From Beijerinckia indica subsp. indica ATCC 9039 (GTDB taxonomy: Bacteria; Pseudomonadota; Alphaproteobacteria; Rhizobiales; Beijerinckiaceae): a stretch of 64,000 nt of DNA. Shown in pieces: positions 20,352 to 29,870 of the stretch. The stretch lies in the NCBI RefSeq assembly GCF_000019845.1, contig NC_010581.1:3863501-3927500 (forward strand). Reading direction: 5' to 3'. The position numbers were made by a program, and so were the translations under genes. A model generated the notes under the pieces. That model made no database searches and had not been told where the DNA came from. It worked only from the letters and a program-made list of their open reading frames with translations. Within the stretch, counting starts at the first letter, position 1; each line of letters starts with the position of its first letter.

Positions 20352-21637
20352 GCGGCGAGACGCTCTTCCCCCTTGCCCAGAAAGAGCTGGATGAACGCGA
20401 GCGCTTCGATTGGCTGCGTCTGTCACGCAGCGAGATGATCGGCCCGCGAACCTTTCTCTCCTTGCTCGATCGCTATCGCAGCGCCAGTTCCGCTCTCGCT
20501 GCTGTACCGGATCTTGCCCGGCGAAAGGGCCGGCCCATCAAGCTCGCCGACACGAGCGACGTTGAGCGCGAATGCGAGGCGCTGGCAGCAGCAGGCGGTT
20601 CCTTCATCGCGCTTTGCGAACCCGATTATCCGCCACTTCTGCGCCTCATTGATGCGCCACCCCCGATCATTGCCGTGCGTGGCCGGCGCGAGAGCCTCGC
20701 TCGTGCCAAGGTGGCCATCGTCGGCGCCCGCAATGCATCGGCCGCCGGTCTCGTCTTTACCGAGCGCCTGTCACGGGAAATCGCCAAGGCGGGCTATGTC
20801 ATCGTCTCGGGACTCGCGCGCGGCATCGATGCGAAGGCGCATCAGGCGGCACTCGAAACCGGCACCATTGCGGTGCTGGCCGGCGGGCTCGGCCGCATCT
20901 ATCCGGCAGAACATGCCCCCCTGCTCGAACGCTTGCTTGGTGAGGGCGCCGCGATCAGTGAAATGCCCTTCCATTGGGAGGCACGCGGCCGCGATTTTCC
21001 GCGCCGTAACCGCATCGTCTCGGGCTTGAGTCTTGGACTTGTCGTGGTCGAGGCAGCGCGCCAGTCGGGCTCGCTGATCACCGCGCGCTTTGCCGCCGAT
21101 CAAGGCCGCCAGATCTTTGCCGTGCCGGGCTCCCCGCTTGATCCACGCGCCGAAGGCCCGAATGATCTTTTGCAGGAGGGAGCGACCTTCTGCACCAAGC
21201 CGGACGATGTCATCGACGCTCTAGCGAACCAGAGAAACCATGTCGCGCGACCGGGCTTTGCCGAGGCCAGCGCGCCGTCCGACGGAGCGGATCTTTTGTG
21301 GGATGAGATCGATTTTCTGGAGACGGATGCCTCCGTTTTCAGAAAATCGATCAAGGCGGAATGGGATGAAGAGACCGTCCCCACGCCCGCAGCAGCCCTC
21401 TTTTCAGATGAATCAGCCGTGCTGATCGCATCGGACGGTCAGGACCATCCGGATCAAGCAAGCCTCAAGGAACGGATCATTGCGCTTCTGGGGCCAGCGC
21501 CTGTTTCCGTCGATGAACTAGCGCGGGCGGCGGCAAGCCCGCCCGGTGAACTTCAAGCCGTGCTATTGATTCTCGAACTCGAAGGCCGGCTCACCCGTCA
21601 TGGCGCTAGTCTCGTGTCTCTGCTGTCGCGATCTTGA
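20348..21637 (+). CDS. dprA: DNA-processing protein DprA
   Basis: RecA loader on incoming single-stranded DNA during natural transformation. 429 aa. A SAM-like N-terminal part is followed by the extended Rossmann fold, with [40 protein letters not shown] and [13 protein letters not shown]-terminal winged-helix-like DprA domain (about residues 375-425) is present. It overlaps plsY by 4 bp. Its last codons form half of a strong inverted repeat. Confidence 0.94.
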   Translation: MSGETLFPLAQKELDERERFDWLRLSRSEMIGPRTFLSLLDRYRSASSALAAVPDLARRKGRPIKLADTSDVERECEALAAAGGSFIALCEPDYPPLLRLIDAPPPIIAVRGRRESLARAKVAIVGARNASAAGLVFTERLSREIAKAGYVIVSGLARGIDAKAHQAALETGTIAVLAGGLGRIYPAEHAPLLERLLGEGAAISEMPFHWEARGRDFPRRNRIVSGLSLGLVVVEAARQSGSLITARFAADQGRQIFAVPGSPLDPRAEGPNDLLQEGATFCTKPDDVIDALANQRNHVARPGFAEASAPSDGADLLWDEIDFLETDASVFRKSIKAEWDEETVPTPAAALFSDESAVLIASDGQDHPDQASLKERIIALLGPAPVSVDELARAAASPPGELQAVLLILELEGRLTRHGASLVSLLSRS

Positions 21638-21659
21638 AGGACAGCGACAGCAGAGACAC
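21614..21659 (+). terminator. Bidirectional terminator at the dprA 3' end
   Basis: Perfect 16-bp inverted repeat: GTGTCTCTGCTGTCGC (21614-21629) and GCGACAGCAGAGACAC (21644-21659), 14-nt loop, followed by TGTTTTCTC. The left arm lies inside the last codons of dprA. It also lies just downstream of the convergent GNAT gene. Confidence 0.85.
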
Positions 21660-21666
21660 TGTTTTC

Positions 21667-22167
21667 TCAGCACCGCTTGACACGCCCGCGCGCCCGCTCG
21701 AGCGCGCCTTCCCGCAATTCACAATAAAGAAGCCGGGCAGGATCAACGGGCCCTATGAAGGTCAGATGGCCCGGAGGTACGGGGCGAAAACCCATTCGGG
21801 CATAATAGGGCTCGTCGCCGACGAGAAGGACGAGTTCATGCCCTTGGCTTTGCGCCGCCTCCAGCGATTTCAGGACGAGGGCCTCGCCAATGCCCCCGGA
21901 ACGAAAGGCTGGCTCCACGGTCAAGGGCCCGAGCAGCAAAGCCTGTGTGTCACCGCAGCGGATGCGGGTGATCCGATTGGCGCCAACAAGCAACGTCCCG
22001 ACGCGCGCCACGAAGGAGAGCGCATAATCAGGCTCCTGGCCTTCGCGCAGCCGATAGGCCGAACGCGCGAAACGGCCGGGTCCGAAGGTGCGCTCGTCGA
22101 GTTTTTCGATGGCCCCCTGATCGGCCTGCGTCTGCGGCATCAAGATCAGGGACAGATCGGCGGCCAT
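21667..22167 (-). CDS. GNAT-family N-acetyltransferase
   Basis: 166-aa single-domain acetyltransferase. The acetyl-CoA binding motif A is visible as LGPLTVEPAFRSGGIGEALV, followed by a helix and LVGDEPYYARMGFRPV, typical of the YhbS-like subfamily. Substrate unknown. Convergent with dprA and sharing its terminator. Confidence 0.85.
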   Translation of the reverse strand: MAADLSLILMPQTQADQGAIEKLDERTFGPGRFARSAYRLREGQEPDYALSFVARVGTLLVGANRITRIRCGDTQALLLGPLTVEPAFRSGGIGEALVLKSLEAAQSQGHELVLLVGDEPYYARMGFRPVPPGHLTFIGPVDPARLLYCELREGALERARGRVKRC

Positions 22168-22365
22168 GACGATTCCTCAATGATGGACTAAAAGGCCTCT
22201 CCCTTTTGAGATAATTCCGTAGCCTTTCAAAGGGAGATATGCGGCCAATCGATTTTAATGGATCAAGCCCCCATATTGCCATGGCCGCGCTCGGTATGGT
22301 TGTCACCCTTCCATGCGATAAGGTTTTGTGGCTGATCGCTCGTTTGGAACAATTTTCACAAAACC

Positions 22366-23352
22366 ATGCTGACTTTCCATTCCTCCCTTACGAACACAGC
22401 CGTACCGGTCGCTCTCGACGCGCGGGTTCTGCCGACCGAGATCAATTGGATTGATGCCGTCAGTCCCTCGGAGCCCGAGAGGGCATTCCTCGAACGCGTG
22501 CTGGGGACACGGATTCCCACTTTCGCGGATCTCTCTGAAATCGAAAGCACAAGCCGTATCTATAGCAACGGCGGCTATCTTTTTCTCAGTATGCCGGCGA
22601 TCTTCCGGGGCGATGAAAATGTTCCGATCACGACGCCGCTCGGCTTCGTGCTGTCGAAGTCGCTGCTCATCAGCTTGCGTTTTGAACCTTTGAAATCATT
22701 CGAGAATCTACAGGCTCACATCACCCGCAAGGATGCTGAAGGATCAGGCGGCGCCCATGCTTTCGTCGCCATTCTCGAAGTCATCATCGATCATGTCGCC
22801 GATTTGCTCGAGCACATCGGCACCGATCTCGATTGCATCTCGCAGGATATTTTCGGCTTTTCGAGCGGTCCCGAAAGCCCGGCGCGTCGCAAGAACGGAA
22901 AGGATCTGCGCGAGGTGTTGCGGCGCATCGGCCGCATCGGCAATCTCACCTCGAAACTCAGCGAAATGCTGCTCGGCGTCGGCCGTATCATCCCCTTTGT
23001 CGTCAGCAACCCGAGCATCGAATTGTCGAGTGATGAGAAGAGCCGGCTGAACAATCTCGGCCGCGATATCGCCTCCCTCAACGAATACGAGACCCGTCTG
23101 ACCGACAAGACCCAGTTCCTGCTCGATGCGACTTTGGGCCTGACCAATGTCGATCAGAACGATATTTTCCGCATTCTGACGGTTGTTTCGGTCGTCGGCA
23201 TACCGCCGACTTTCATTGCCAGCATGTATGGCATGAATTTCAAGAATATCCCCGAATATGACTGGGCCTTCGGCTATCAATATGGCTTGGCCCTGATCTT
23301 CATTTCTACGCTCCTGCCCCTGCTTTGGTTCAAGCGAAAAGGCTGGTGGTAG
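22366..23352 (+). CDS. CorA-family divalent cation transporter
   Basis: 328-aa Mg2+/Co2+-type channel. A long cytoplasmic N-terminal domain is followed by two C-terminal helices, with the signature YGMNF at the end of the first (IASMYGMNFKNIPEYDW) and a terminal basic stretch WFKRKGWW. Start ATG at 22366 gives the usual length, but no clear ribosome-binding site is seen. Stands alone on the plus strand. Confidence 0.9.
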   Translation: MLTFHSSLTNTAVPVALDARVLPTEINWIDAVSPSEPERAFLERVLGTRIPTFADLSEIESTSRIYSNGGYLFLSMPAIFRGDENVPITTPLGFVLSKSLLISLRFEPLKSFENLQAHITRKDAEGSGGAHAFVAILEVIIDHVADLLEHIGTDLDCISQDIFGFSSGPESPARRKNGKDLREVLRRIGRIGNLTSKLSEMLLGVGRIIPFVVSNPSIELSSDEKSRLNNLGRDIASLNEYETRLTDKTQFLLDATLGLTNVDQNDIFRILTVVSVVGIPPTFIASMYGMNFKNIPEYDWAFGYQYGLALIFISTLLPLLWFKRKGWW

Positions 23353-23645
23353 TCAGATAAATCCGCGCTGATCGGGAACGAAAATAACGCACCACACATT
23401 GGCCTGCGGGATGGCTCATCGGTTCGGCCGCGAGCCAACTCTTCGTGTCACCCCCTTTGAAGGCACCGTCTTCAAGGGAAAGAGAGCATTTAAACAAAGA
23501 GATAGATGGCAGAGTCGGCGGTTTCCGACGGGCTTCGTCTCAAGGAAAGAACAACAGAGAGGGCCTTAAACCCTCAATGCCTCTCGGTCCGAAAGGCGCT
23601 CGCGCGTCGAAGCCTTGATCCTGCTTCAAGTCAAGGGAGAAGGCT
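23353..23645. other. Intergenic region before the PRC-barrel gene
   Basis: 293 bp with no coding frame and no recognised RNA motif. The 3' end provides AAGGGAGAAGG as the ribosome-binding site of the next gene. Confidence 0.4.
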
Positions 23646-24398
23646 ATGCTGAAAAAACTGGCCATCACGGCCTCGATTCTTGCTCTGATGAGCGGGACCG
23701 CTCTGGCGCAAACGTCCACCACGAATCCGCGTCCCACGACGGGACAGCCCGTCACGACAGCGCCAGCTAGTTCGGGCCGCTGGCTCGCATCCACCGTTTA
23801 CAAGGCCGACATCTATGATGCATCCGACAACAAGATCGGCACCATCAATGATCTCGTCATGGATGGGTCGGGCAACATCACGACGGCGGTGGTCGGCGTC
23901 GGTGGTTTTCTCGGAATGGGTCAGAAGGATGTAGCCGTTCCCTTCGGAGATCTCAAAATATCCGCTCGCGAGGGTAAGAATTGGTTCGTGTTGGACCGCA
24001 CCAAGGACCAATTGCAGGCAGCGCTGCCGTTCGACAAGCAAGCGGCACTGGCGACGTCTTCAAAAACCGGACGGTCCGTGGCCACGACGCCCTCTTCCCT
24101 CTCAGCAAACCCCTGGCTCGCATCGGAAATCTACAGAGCGGATATCTACGACCAGGCCGATAACAAGATCGGCGTTGTCGATGATCTCGTCATGAATGAC
24201 TCCGGCCAAATCACCACCGCCGTCATCGGTGTGGGTGGTTTCCTCGGAATGGGCGAGAAAAATGTGGCGGTGCCCTTCTCCGATCTGAAAGTCGCCGCTC
24301 GCGAAGGCAAAGAGCGGTTCATTCTGGATCGCAGCAAGGATCAGTTGAAGGCGGCTCCTTCCTTCGACAAGAAAGCGGCTGTTACGGAAAAAATGTAA
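23646..24398 (+). CDS. Exported protein with duplicated PRC-barrel domains
   Basis: 250 aa. Sec signal peptide (about 1-22, ending TALAQ) followed by two near-identical modules of about 90 residues, each beginning WLAS, then the (A/S)DIYD..DNKIG PRC-barrel signature, VG(V)GGFLGMG and a C-terminal KDQL(Q/K)AA segment. The two copies are joined by a Ser/Thr/Pro linker. Tandem PRC-barrel envelope proteins of this type are common in Rhizobiales and often stress-linked; the molecular role is unknown. Repeat copy A lies directly downstream. Confidence 0.85.
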   Translation: MLKKLAITASILALMSGTALAQTSTTNPRPTTGQPVTTAPASSGRWLASTVYKADIYDASDNKIGTINDLVMDGSGNITTAVVGVGGFLGMGQKDVAVPFGDLKISAREGKNWFVLDRTKDQLQAALPFDKQAALATSSKTGRSVATTPSSLSANPWLASEIYRADIYDQADNKIGVVDDLVMNDSGQITTAVIGVGGFLGMGEKNVAVPFSDLKVAAREGKERFILDRSKDQLKAAPSFDKKAAVTEKM

Positions 24399-24424
24399 TT
24401 GCCGGATTGAGACCATCACCCCTT

Positions 24425-24538
24425 ATACCAACGGTCATAATAAATGACCGTTGGACTGCTCTTGAATTTTCGCTCTCGCTTTGAAAAAGCGAAAATTCAA
24501 GAAAGGAACCAAAGATCGTTCTTTACGACCTTTGGTAT
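24425..24538. repeat. 114-bp triple-hairpin repeat, copy A
   Basis: Ends ATACCAA/TTGGTAT. Hairpin 1: CCAACGGTCAT (24428-24438) with ATGACCGTTGG (24444-24454). Hairpin 2: TCTTGAATTTTCGCT region (24460-24474) with AGCGAAAATTCAAGA (24488-24502). Hairpin 3: ACCAAAGATCGT (24508-24519) with ACGACCTTTGGT (24525-24536), one mismatch. Nearly identical copies of the same length lie at 39992 and 52990. Intergenic, between the PRC-barrel gene and rpmB. Confidence 0.9.
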
Positions 24539-24775
24539 TATCGTGTGATGCCTCCACGACCCAAGGTCGCCAAAAGCGGCCTTGGGTTCGGCTATCCTGG
24601 CCAAGCGGTTCCCCAGACAAGCTGTCTTGCCATTACATTTTCCACCGTCCACCCGAGGCGGGACTTGACGCCAAACGCCTTCTCCCCTATGAGCCAAGGT
24701 TCATAGAGGCGGGCACTTCGGCATTCCTTGCTGGCAGTCCCTGGCCGTCTTACAGCCCCATTTAAGGAAACTCCC

Positions 24776-25072
24776 ATGTCCCGCCGTTGCGAATTGACCG
24801 GGAAAGCCGTGCTGACCGGCAATCTGGTCAGCCATTCGAACCGTAAGACGCGGACGCGGTTCCTGCCCAATCTCTGCAATGTGACCTTGATTTCGGATAC
24901 ATTGCAGCGCCGCATTCATTTCCGTGTCGCCGCCGCCACTCTGCGTTCGGTTGAACATCGCGGCGGACTCGATGCTTTTCTCGTGAAGGCCGCCGATGCG
25001 CAATTGTCGCCCGGCGCTCTTTCCGTCAAGCGCGAGATCGTCAAGAAGCAGGCGGCCGCGGCAGCCCAATAA
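24776..25072 (+). CDS. rpmB: 50S ribosomal protein L28
   Basis: 98-aa L28 of the large ribosomal subunit. It begins [10 protein letters not shown], and [16 protein letters not shown] is the family core. Start ATG at 24776 has AAGGAAA six bases upstream; the open frame extends further upstream but without family similarity. A strong terminator follows. The 237-bp gap to repeat A probably holds its promoter. Confidence 0.96.
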   Translation: MSRRCELTGKAVLTGNLVSHSNRKTRTRFLPNLCNVTLISDTLQRRIHFRVAAATLRSVEHRGGLDAFLVKAADAQLSPGALSVKREIVKKQAAAAAQ

Positions 25073-25117
25073 GAGACGGAAACCTAAGCGGTTCCGTTCT
25101 CTGTTCAAAGAGATCAT

Positions 25118-25148
25118 AAAGCCCGAAGAGCGATCCTCTTCGGGCTTT
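25118..25148 (+). terminator. Bidirectional terminator between rpmB and cobT
   Basis: AAAGCCCGAAGAG (25118-25130) pairs perfectly with CTCTTCGGGCTTT (25136-25148) around a 5-nt loop, with T-rich sequence on the plus-strand side and A residues on the other. It ends rpmB (+) and cobT (-). Confidence 0.92.
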
Positions 25149-25155
25149 CTTTGTT

Positions 25156-27078
25156 TCAATGAAGAGAAGACGGCACCAGCATCTTGCGCGGCGATGACGC
25201 AAACTTTTTCGGCTCGGCCTTTTCGCTGAACAATTCGGCGAGTTTCTCGGTCATGGCGCCGCCGAGTTCTTCGGCATCGACGATCGTCACGGCCCGGCGA
25301 TAATAGCGCGTGACGTCATGGCCGATGCCGATGGCGATCAGTTCCACCGGTGAGCGCGTCTCGATCTCCTCAATCATCTGGCGCAGATGTTTCTCGAGGA
25401 AATTGCCCGGATTGACCGAGAGAGTCGAATCATCGACTGGCGCGCCATCGGAAATCATCATCAAAATCTTGCGTTGCTCTGGCCGAGCCAAAAGGCGCTT
25501 ATGCGCCCAGTCCAAAGCCTCGCCGTCGATATTTTCCTTGAGCAGCCCCTCGCGCATCATCAGGCCGAGATTCTTTCGGGCTCGCCGCCAGGGCGCGTCG
25601 GCGGATTTATAGATGATGTGGCGCAGATCATTGAGACGGCCGGGCATCGGCGGCTTGCCCGCATGCAGCCAGGCCTCGCGAGATTGCCCGCCCTTCCAGG
25701 CCCGCGTGGTAAAGCCCAAAATCTCGACCTTGACGCCGCAACGCTCCAGCGTGCGCGCCAGAATATCGGCGCAGGTCGCGGCAACGGTGATTGGGCGGCC
25801 GCGCATCGAACCCGAATTGTCGAGCAGAAGCGTCACGACCGTATCACGGAAGTCGGTGTCCTTTTCCTGCTTGAAGGATAAAGGCTGTTGCGGATCGATG
25901 ATGACGCGCGGCAGGCGTGCCGGATCGAGCATGCCTTCCTCAAGATCGAATTCCCAGGATCGATTCTGCTGCGCCATGAGCCGGCGCTGCAGGCGATTGG
26001 CGAGCCGCGCCACGACCGAGGAGAGATTCTGCAATTGCTTGTCGAGATAGGCGCGCAGGCGTTCCAATTCCTCCGCCTCACACAGATCCTCGGCGGCAAT
26101 GGTCTCGTCATAACGCCGCGTGAAGGGCTTGTATTCGAAGCCCTTCGGCTCGGCACGCTGGGACGTCGGCGGGCGGCGCGGATCGCCGGCCTCCTCGGCT
26201 TCCGAATAATCGCTTTCTTCCTCGAAGTCGCCAGTCTGCGCCTCGGTCTCCTCGAACTCGCCCTCTTCCATGCTTTGGGGCTGCGCATCGGATTGCTGCT
26301 GCTGCCCGATATCGCCCATGGTCTCGTCGGAGCTTTCCTGGCTCATATTCTCCTGGTTGGCGTCCTGCTCCTGCTCATTAGAATCTTCCTCGTCCATTTC
26401 ATCCGGGGACTGGCCTTCCTCAGCCATGTCAAGCGAGGTCAGGAGCTTGTGAATCGAATGGGCGAAGGCGCGCTGATCCTCGATCGTATCACCGAGCTTG
26501 TCGAGATCGGCTCCAGCCTTCCCTTCCACGAAGGGCCGCCAGAGATCGACGATCGTCTGCGCTTGTTTTGGAGGCTTTAGACCGGTCAGCCGTTCCCGCA
26601 CCATGAGCGCCAGGGCTTCCTCGATCGGCGCATCGGCCTGGTTGGTGATCTCAGCATAGCGCCCGCGCTGAAAACGCTCCTCGAGCATGGCATTGAGATT
26701 GGCGGACACGCCCGCCATCCGCCGCGAGCCAATGGCCTCGACACGGGCCTGTTCGACGGCATCGAAGACGGCGCGGGCGGAGGAGGATTGCGGCATCAGG
26801 CGGCGATGCAACTCATTGTCGTGGCAGGCTAGACGCAAAGCCATGGCATCGGCTTGGCCGCGCAGCACCGCGACCTCACGCTTGTCGAATTTGCGCGGCA
26901 GATCAGGCAGACGGGCGCGCACCACCGCGCCACTCTGGATCAGGCTCGGCTTTTCCGGCGCATAGGTGACCTCGAGCTGCGGCGCGCCGGCGAGCGCGCG
27001 CATACAGCTGGCAACCGCGCGCTTGAAGGGCTCTTGCGGACTTTCGATCTTGGTGGGGGGCTTCTGGTTCGAGCTCAT
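25156..27078 (-). CDS. cobT: Aerobic cobaltochelatase subunit CobT
   Basis: Works with CobS and CobN to insert cobalt into hydrogenobyrinate a,c-diamide in aerobic B12 synthesis. 640 aa: an N-terminal CobT domain, a very acidic Glu/Asp/Gln-rich linker (about residues 215-330), and a C-terminal von Willebrand A domain with the MIDAS motif [11 protein letters not shown] at 27078 has AGGAAG just upstream; in-frame sequence further upstream is not conserved in appearance. cobS lies upstream on the same strand, 120 bp away. CobN is not in the window. Confidence 0.94.
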   Translation of the reverse strand: MSSNQKPPTKIESPQEPFKRAVASCMRALAGAPQLEVTYAPEKPSLIQSGAVVRARLPDLPRKFDKREVAVLRGQADAMALRLACHDNELHRRLMPQSSSARAVFDAVEQARVEAIGSRRMAGVSANLNAMLEERFQRGRYAEITNQADAPIEEALALMVRERLTGLKPPKQAQTIVDLWRPFVEGKAGADLDKLGDTIEDQRAFAHSIHKLLTSLDMAEEGQSPDEMDEEDSNEQEQDANQENMSQESSDETMGDIGQQQQSDAQPQSMEEGEFEETEAQTGDFEEESDYSEAEEAGDPRRPPTSQRAEPKGFEYKPFTRRYDETIAAEDLCEAEELERLRAYLDKQLQNLSSVVARLANRLQRRLMAQQNRSWEFDLEEGMLDPARLPRVIIDPQQPLSFKQEKDTDFRDTVVTLLLDNSGSMRGRPITVAATCADILARTLERCGVKVEILGFTTRAWKGGQSREAWLHAGKPPMPGRLNDLRHIIYKSADAPWRRARKNLGLMMREGLLKENIDGEALDWAHKRLLARPEQRKILMMISDGAPVDDSTLSVNPGNFLEKHLRQMIEEIETRSPVELIAIGIGHDVTRYYRRAVTIVDAEELGGAMTEKLAELFSEKAEPKKFASSPRKMLVPSSLH

Positions 27079-27198
27079 GGAGCTTCCTGACCCTTTTTTG
27101 GGGTGATCCGGTCCTTGCCGGCCTTGGCCGACCTGCCGACCCATGCCATCCATCGCGTGCGGGCGGGCCGAAAACGAAACCGTCTTCGGCCGCGCTCT

Positions 27199-28203
27199 TT
27201 AGCTCATGACCACATTCACGGCGCTTTCCGGCAGGTCCTTGCCAAAGCAGCGCTGATAGAATTCGGCGACCAGGGTCCGCTCGAGTTCATCACATTTGTT
27301 AAGGAAGGTCAGACGGAAGGCAAAACCGACATCGCTGAAGATTTCGGTGTTTTCCGCCCAGGTGATCACCGTGCGCGGGCTCATGACGGTCGAAAGATCG
27401 CCGGCAATGAAGGCGTTCCGGGTGAGATCGGCCACGCGAACCATCTTGCTGATCGTGTCGCGGCCTTCCTTCTTGCCCTGAAAATGCTTCACCTTGGCCT
27501 GGACGATCTCCACTTCCCGGTCATGCGGCAGATAGTTCAGGGTCGTGACGATCGACCAACGGTCCATCTGGCCCTGGTTGATCTGCTGCGTGCCGTGATA
27601 AAGGCCCGATGTATCGCCAAGGCCGATCGTATTGGTTGTGGCGAAGAGCCGGAAGGCGGGATGAGGGCGAATGACGCGGCTCTGATCGAGAAGCGTGAGA
27701 TGACCTGAAACTTCCAGCACGCGCTGAATGACGAACATCACATCCGGGCGGCCGGCGTCATATTCGTCGAAACAGAGGGCCACATTATTCTGCAAGGCCC
27801 AAGGCAGGATGCCGTCCTTGAATTCGGTGACCTGCTTGCCATCGCGCAGAACGATCGCATCCTTGCCCACAAGATCGACGCGCGACACATGGCTGTCGAG
27901 ATTGATACGGACGCAGGGCCAGTTGAGGCGCGCGGCGACCTGCTCGATATGGGTCGATTTGCCGGTGCCGTGGTAGCCCGTCACCATCACCCGGCGATTA
28001 CGGGTAAAGCCGGCGAGAATGGCGAGCGTCGTATCGCGATCGAACAGATAATCCGGATCGAGATCGGGCACATGATTGTCGGGCACGGAATAGCCGGGGA
28101 CCTCCATGTCGGAGTCGATGCCGAACACCTGCCGGACCGAAATTTTCAGGTCGGGGAGCCCGTGCGGAACTTTGGTGCTTTCATCACTTGCTATGCTTTG
28201 CAT
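27199..28203 (-). CDS. cobS: Aerobic cobaltochelatase subunit CobS
   Basis: AAA+ ATPase partner of CobT. 334 aa. Walker [10 protein letters not shown], Walker B ALCFDEYD, then sensor segment [12 protein letters not shown]. The N-terminal CobS motif includes [16 protein letters not shown] at 28203 is chosen for the strong GGAGGAC ribosome-binding site six bases upstream, instead of the ATG 39 bp upstream. Confidence 0.95.
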   Translation of the reverse strand: MQSIASDESTKVPHGLPDLKISVRQVFGIDSDMEVPGYSVPDNHVPDLDPDYLFDRDTTLAILAGFTRNRRVMVTGYHGTGKSTHIEQVAARLNWPCVRINLDSHVSRVDLVGKDAIVLRDGKQVTEFKDGILPWALQNNVALCFDEYDAGRPDVMFVIQRVLEVSGHLTLLDQSRVIRPHPAFRLFATTNTIGLGDTSGLYHGTQQINQGQMDRWSIVTTLNYLPHDREVEIVQAKVKHFQGKKEGRDTISKMVRVADLTRNAFIAGDLSTVMSPRTVITWAENTEIFSDVGFAFRLTFLNKCDELERTLVAEFYQRCFGKDLPESAVNVVMS

Positions 28204-28487
28204 CTGTCCTCCGTGCCAGCCGGCGCGGTTCTGGAGCATCAAACCGAAAAGGGGATAGCATTTTTCGGGGCAGTTTGATGCGTTTTCAAAAACGGAGCGC
28301 CGGACCTGTCGCCGATTTGACGCGCTCCGGTCAAACCGTGAAATGTGCCACCCATTTCAGTCAGGGCAGCATTGATTTCGAAAAAATTCAAGCAAAATCA
28401 ACCCAGACTGGAGGCAAGCCGGAGGCTGCTCGGACTTGCAGACGTCCGCCGCTCCCGGCCGTTGGAAGAGAACTTTGCGGAAAATCG

Positions 28488-29108
28488 TCAAACGAATTTG
28501 ACCGACCTCAAATAATTATAGGCGCGAATGATTTCCCGCAGGCGATCCTCGCTCGACCGGTCGCCGCCATTGGCATCCGGATGCAAGCGCTTGACCAGAT
28601 CCTTATAGCGGGTCTTGACGGCGGCGGCATCGGCCATTTCGTCGAGTCCGAGCTGGTCAAGGGCCTTCAAGACGGCCACCCCATGACGCGGGCGCCGGCG
28701 TTCATCGGCTCTTCCCGACTGGGCTCTCGCCGCTTTGGCGCCCTCGCGGAACATGCCGAGCGGATCTTGTGTCCCGGTGGGCTCATCACCCTCCTCGCGG
28801 AAGGTCTTGCCTGAGCGATTGACGCCCATGGCCCAGGTGGGCCGATGGCCAATCAGATCCTCGCGCTGGTAGAGAGCCACCGCCTCGGCACTCATGCCAT
28901 TGAAATAATTATAGGAGGCATTGTACTCTCGAACATGGTCGAGGCAGAAGTTGAAATATTGGCCCTCGCGCAGCCGCCCTTGCGGGGCACGGAATTCGCC
29001 AGGAGCCTGGCAGCCGGGAAAATCGCAATGCACATGGTCCGTCGCCGGAGTCGGCTTGCGGTCGGGTTTGACCCTGATACGATCGAAGAGACGCGAATTC
29101 AGATTCAT
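28488..29108 (-). CDS. DnaJ-domain protein
   Basis: 206 aa. The C-terminal 60 residues form a J domain, with helix II/III around YKDLVKRLHPDANGGDRSSE; the HPD tripeptide is intact. The N-terminal half carries two histidine/cysteine pairs (HCDFPGC and FCLDHV) that might bind zinc. This family (DnaJ-like, about 200 aa) regularly lies next to cobS/cobT in Rhizobiales. ATG at 29108 gives MNLNSRLF; a longer upstream frame runs into the bolA promoter region and is unlikely. Confidence 0.88.
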   Translation of the reverse strand: MNLNSRLFDRIRVKPDRKPTPATDHVHCDFPGCQAPGEFRAPQGRLREGQYFNFCLDHVREYNASYNYFNGMSAEAVALYQREDLIGHRPTWAMGVNRSGKTFREEGDEPTGTQDPLGMFREGAKAARAQSGRADERRRPRHGVAVLKALDQLGLDEMADAAAVKTRYKDLVKRLHPDANGGDRSSEDRLREIIRAYNYLRSVKFV

Positions 29109-29229
29109 GGTTCGGGTATTATGAAGGTCTTTGAGACGGCTGCAAGCATCTCGACTGGCTAAAATGACGGCGATGACTGGGCACGGGCGGGACCTCCCGC
29201 GAAAATAGTGAGCACAGAAGGATGAAACG

Positions 29230-29535
29230 ATGAGCGAGCAGGCAGAGATTTTCGTGGGCGACGCCATCAAGGCCAAATTGCAGGAAGCCTTGAATCCGGT
29301 TTCCCTCGAGGTCATCGATGAATCGCACAAACATGCGGGTCACGCCCATGCAGTCATGCGCCCCGGCACCGCGACGGGCCATGGCGGCACGCATTTTCAT
29401 GTCAAAGTGGTTTCCGAAGCGTTCAAAGGCAAGAGCCGTGTGGATCGCCATCGGACCATCAACGGGTTGCTGCAGCAGGAATTGAACGCTGGCGTCCATG
29501 CCCTGGCGATCGATGCCAAGGCCCCTGGAGAATAA
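29230..29535 (+). CDS. bolA: BolA-family protein
   Basis: 101 aa with the BolA fold: an amphipathic N-terminal helix (AIKAKLQEALNP), strand EVIDESHKHAGH, then GGTHFHVKVVSEAF and the helix RHRTINGLLQQEL. BolA proteins act with monothiol glutaredoxins in Fe-S trafficking; the conserved histidine HFHV is present. Divergent from the DnaJ-domain gene, a typical arrangement. Confidence 0.93.
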   Translation: MSEQAEIFVGDAIKAKLQEALNPVSLEVIDESHKHAGHAHAVMRPGTATGHGGTHFHVKVVSEAFKGKSRVDRHRTINGLLQQELNAGVHALAIDAKAPGE

Positions 29536-29568
29536 GCTTTTTCCACGGATCACAGTTTCGGCGCGGCC

Positions 29569-29600
29569 CAAACCCAAAAGCAGAAATGCTTTTGGGTTTG
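29569..29600 (+). terminator. Hairpin downstream of bolA
   Basis: Perfect 14-bp stem: CAAACCCAAAAGCA (29569-29582) with TGCTTTTGGGTTTG (29587-29600), GAAA tetraloop. There is no long T-tract outside, but the arm itself is T-rich. The 335-bp gap to the next gene contains nothing else recognised. Confidence 0.7.
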
Positions 29601-29870
29601 CTATGTCGCGTCTTCCCTTCAAAAAGACGTCGGGCAAGGAGGATTTCAGGAAGGAGGGCATCGGGCCCAAAACCGCACCCTATTTCATTAACCTTGATCG
29701 TTCATCCTTCTCTCGGAGCGAACTTGCCATGGTTGATCATCTCTTAGTCCTCGAAAAGCCATGAAGAGCCGGTCACTCATAAAATTATAAATCGTCACGG
29801 CAATGCATCGGGCGCTCGAACCGGGCGTTATCAGGAGCCTGATCCTTCAGGAGCTCTTCGAGGACACGGA

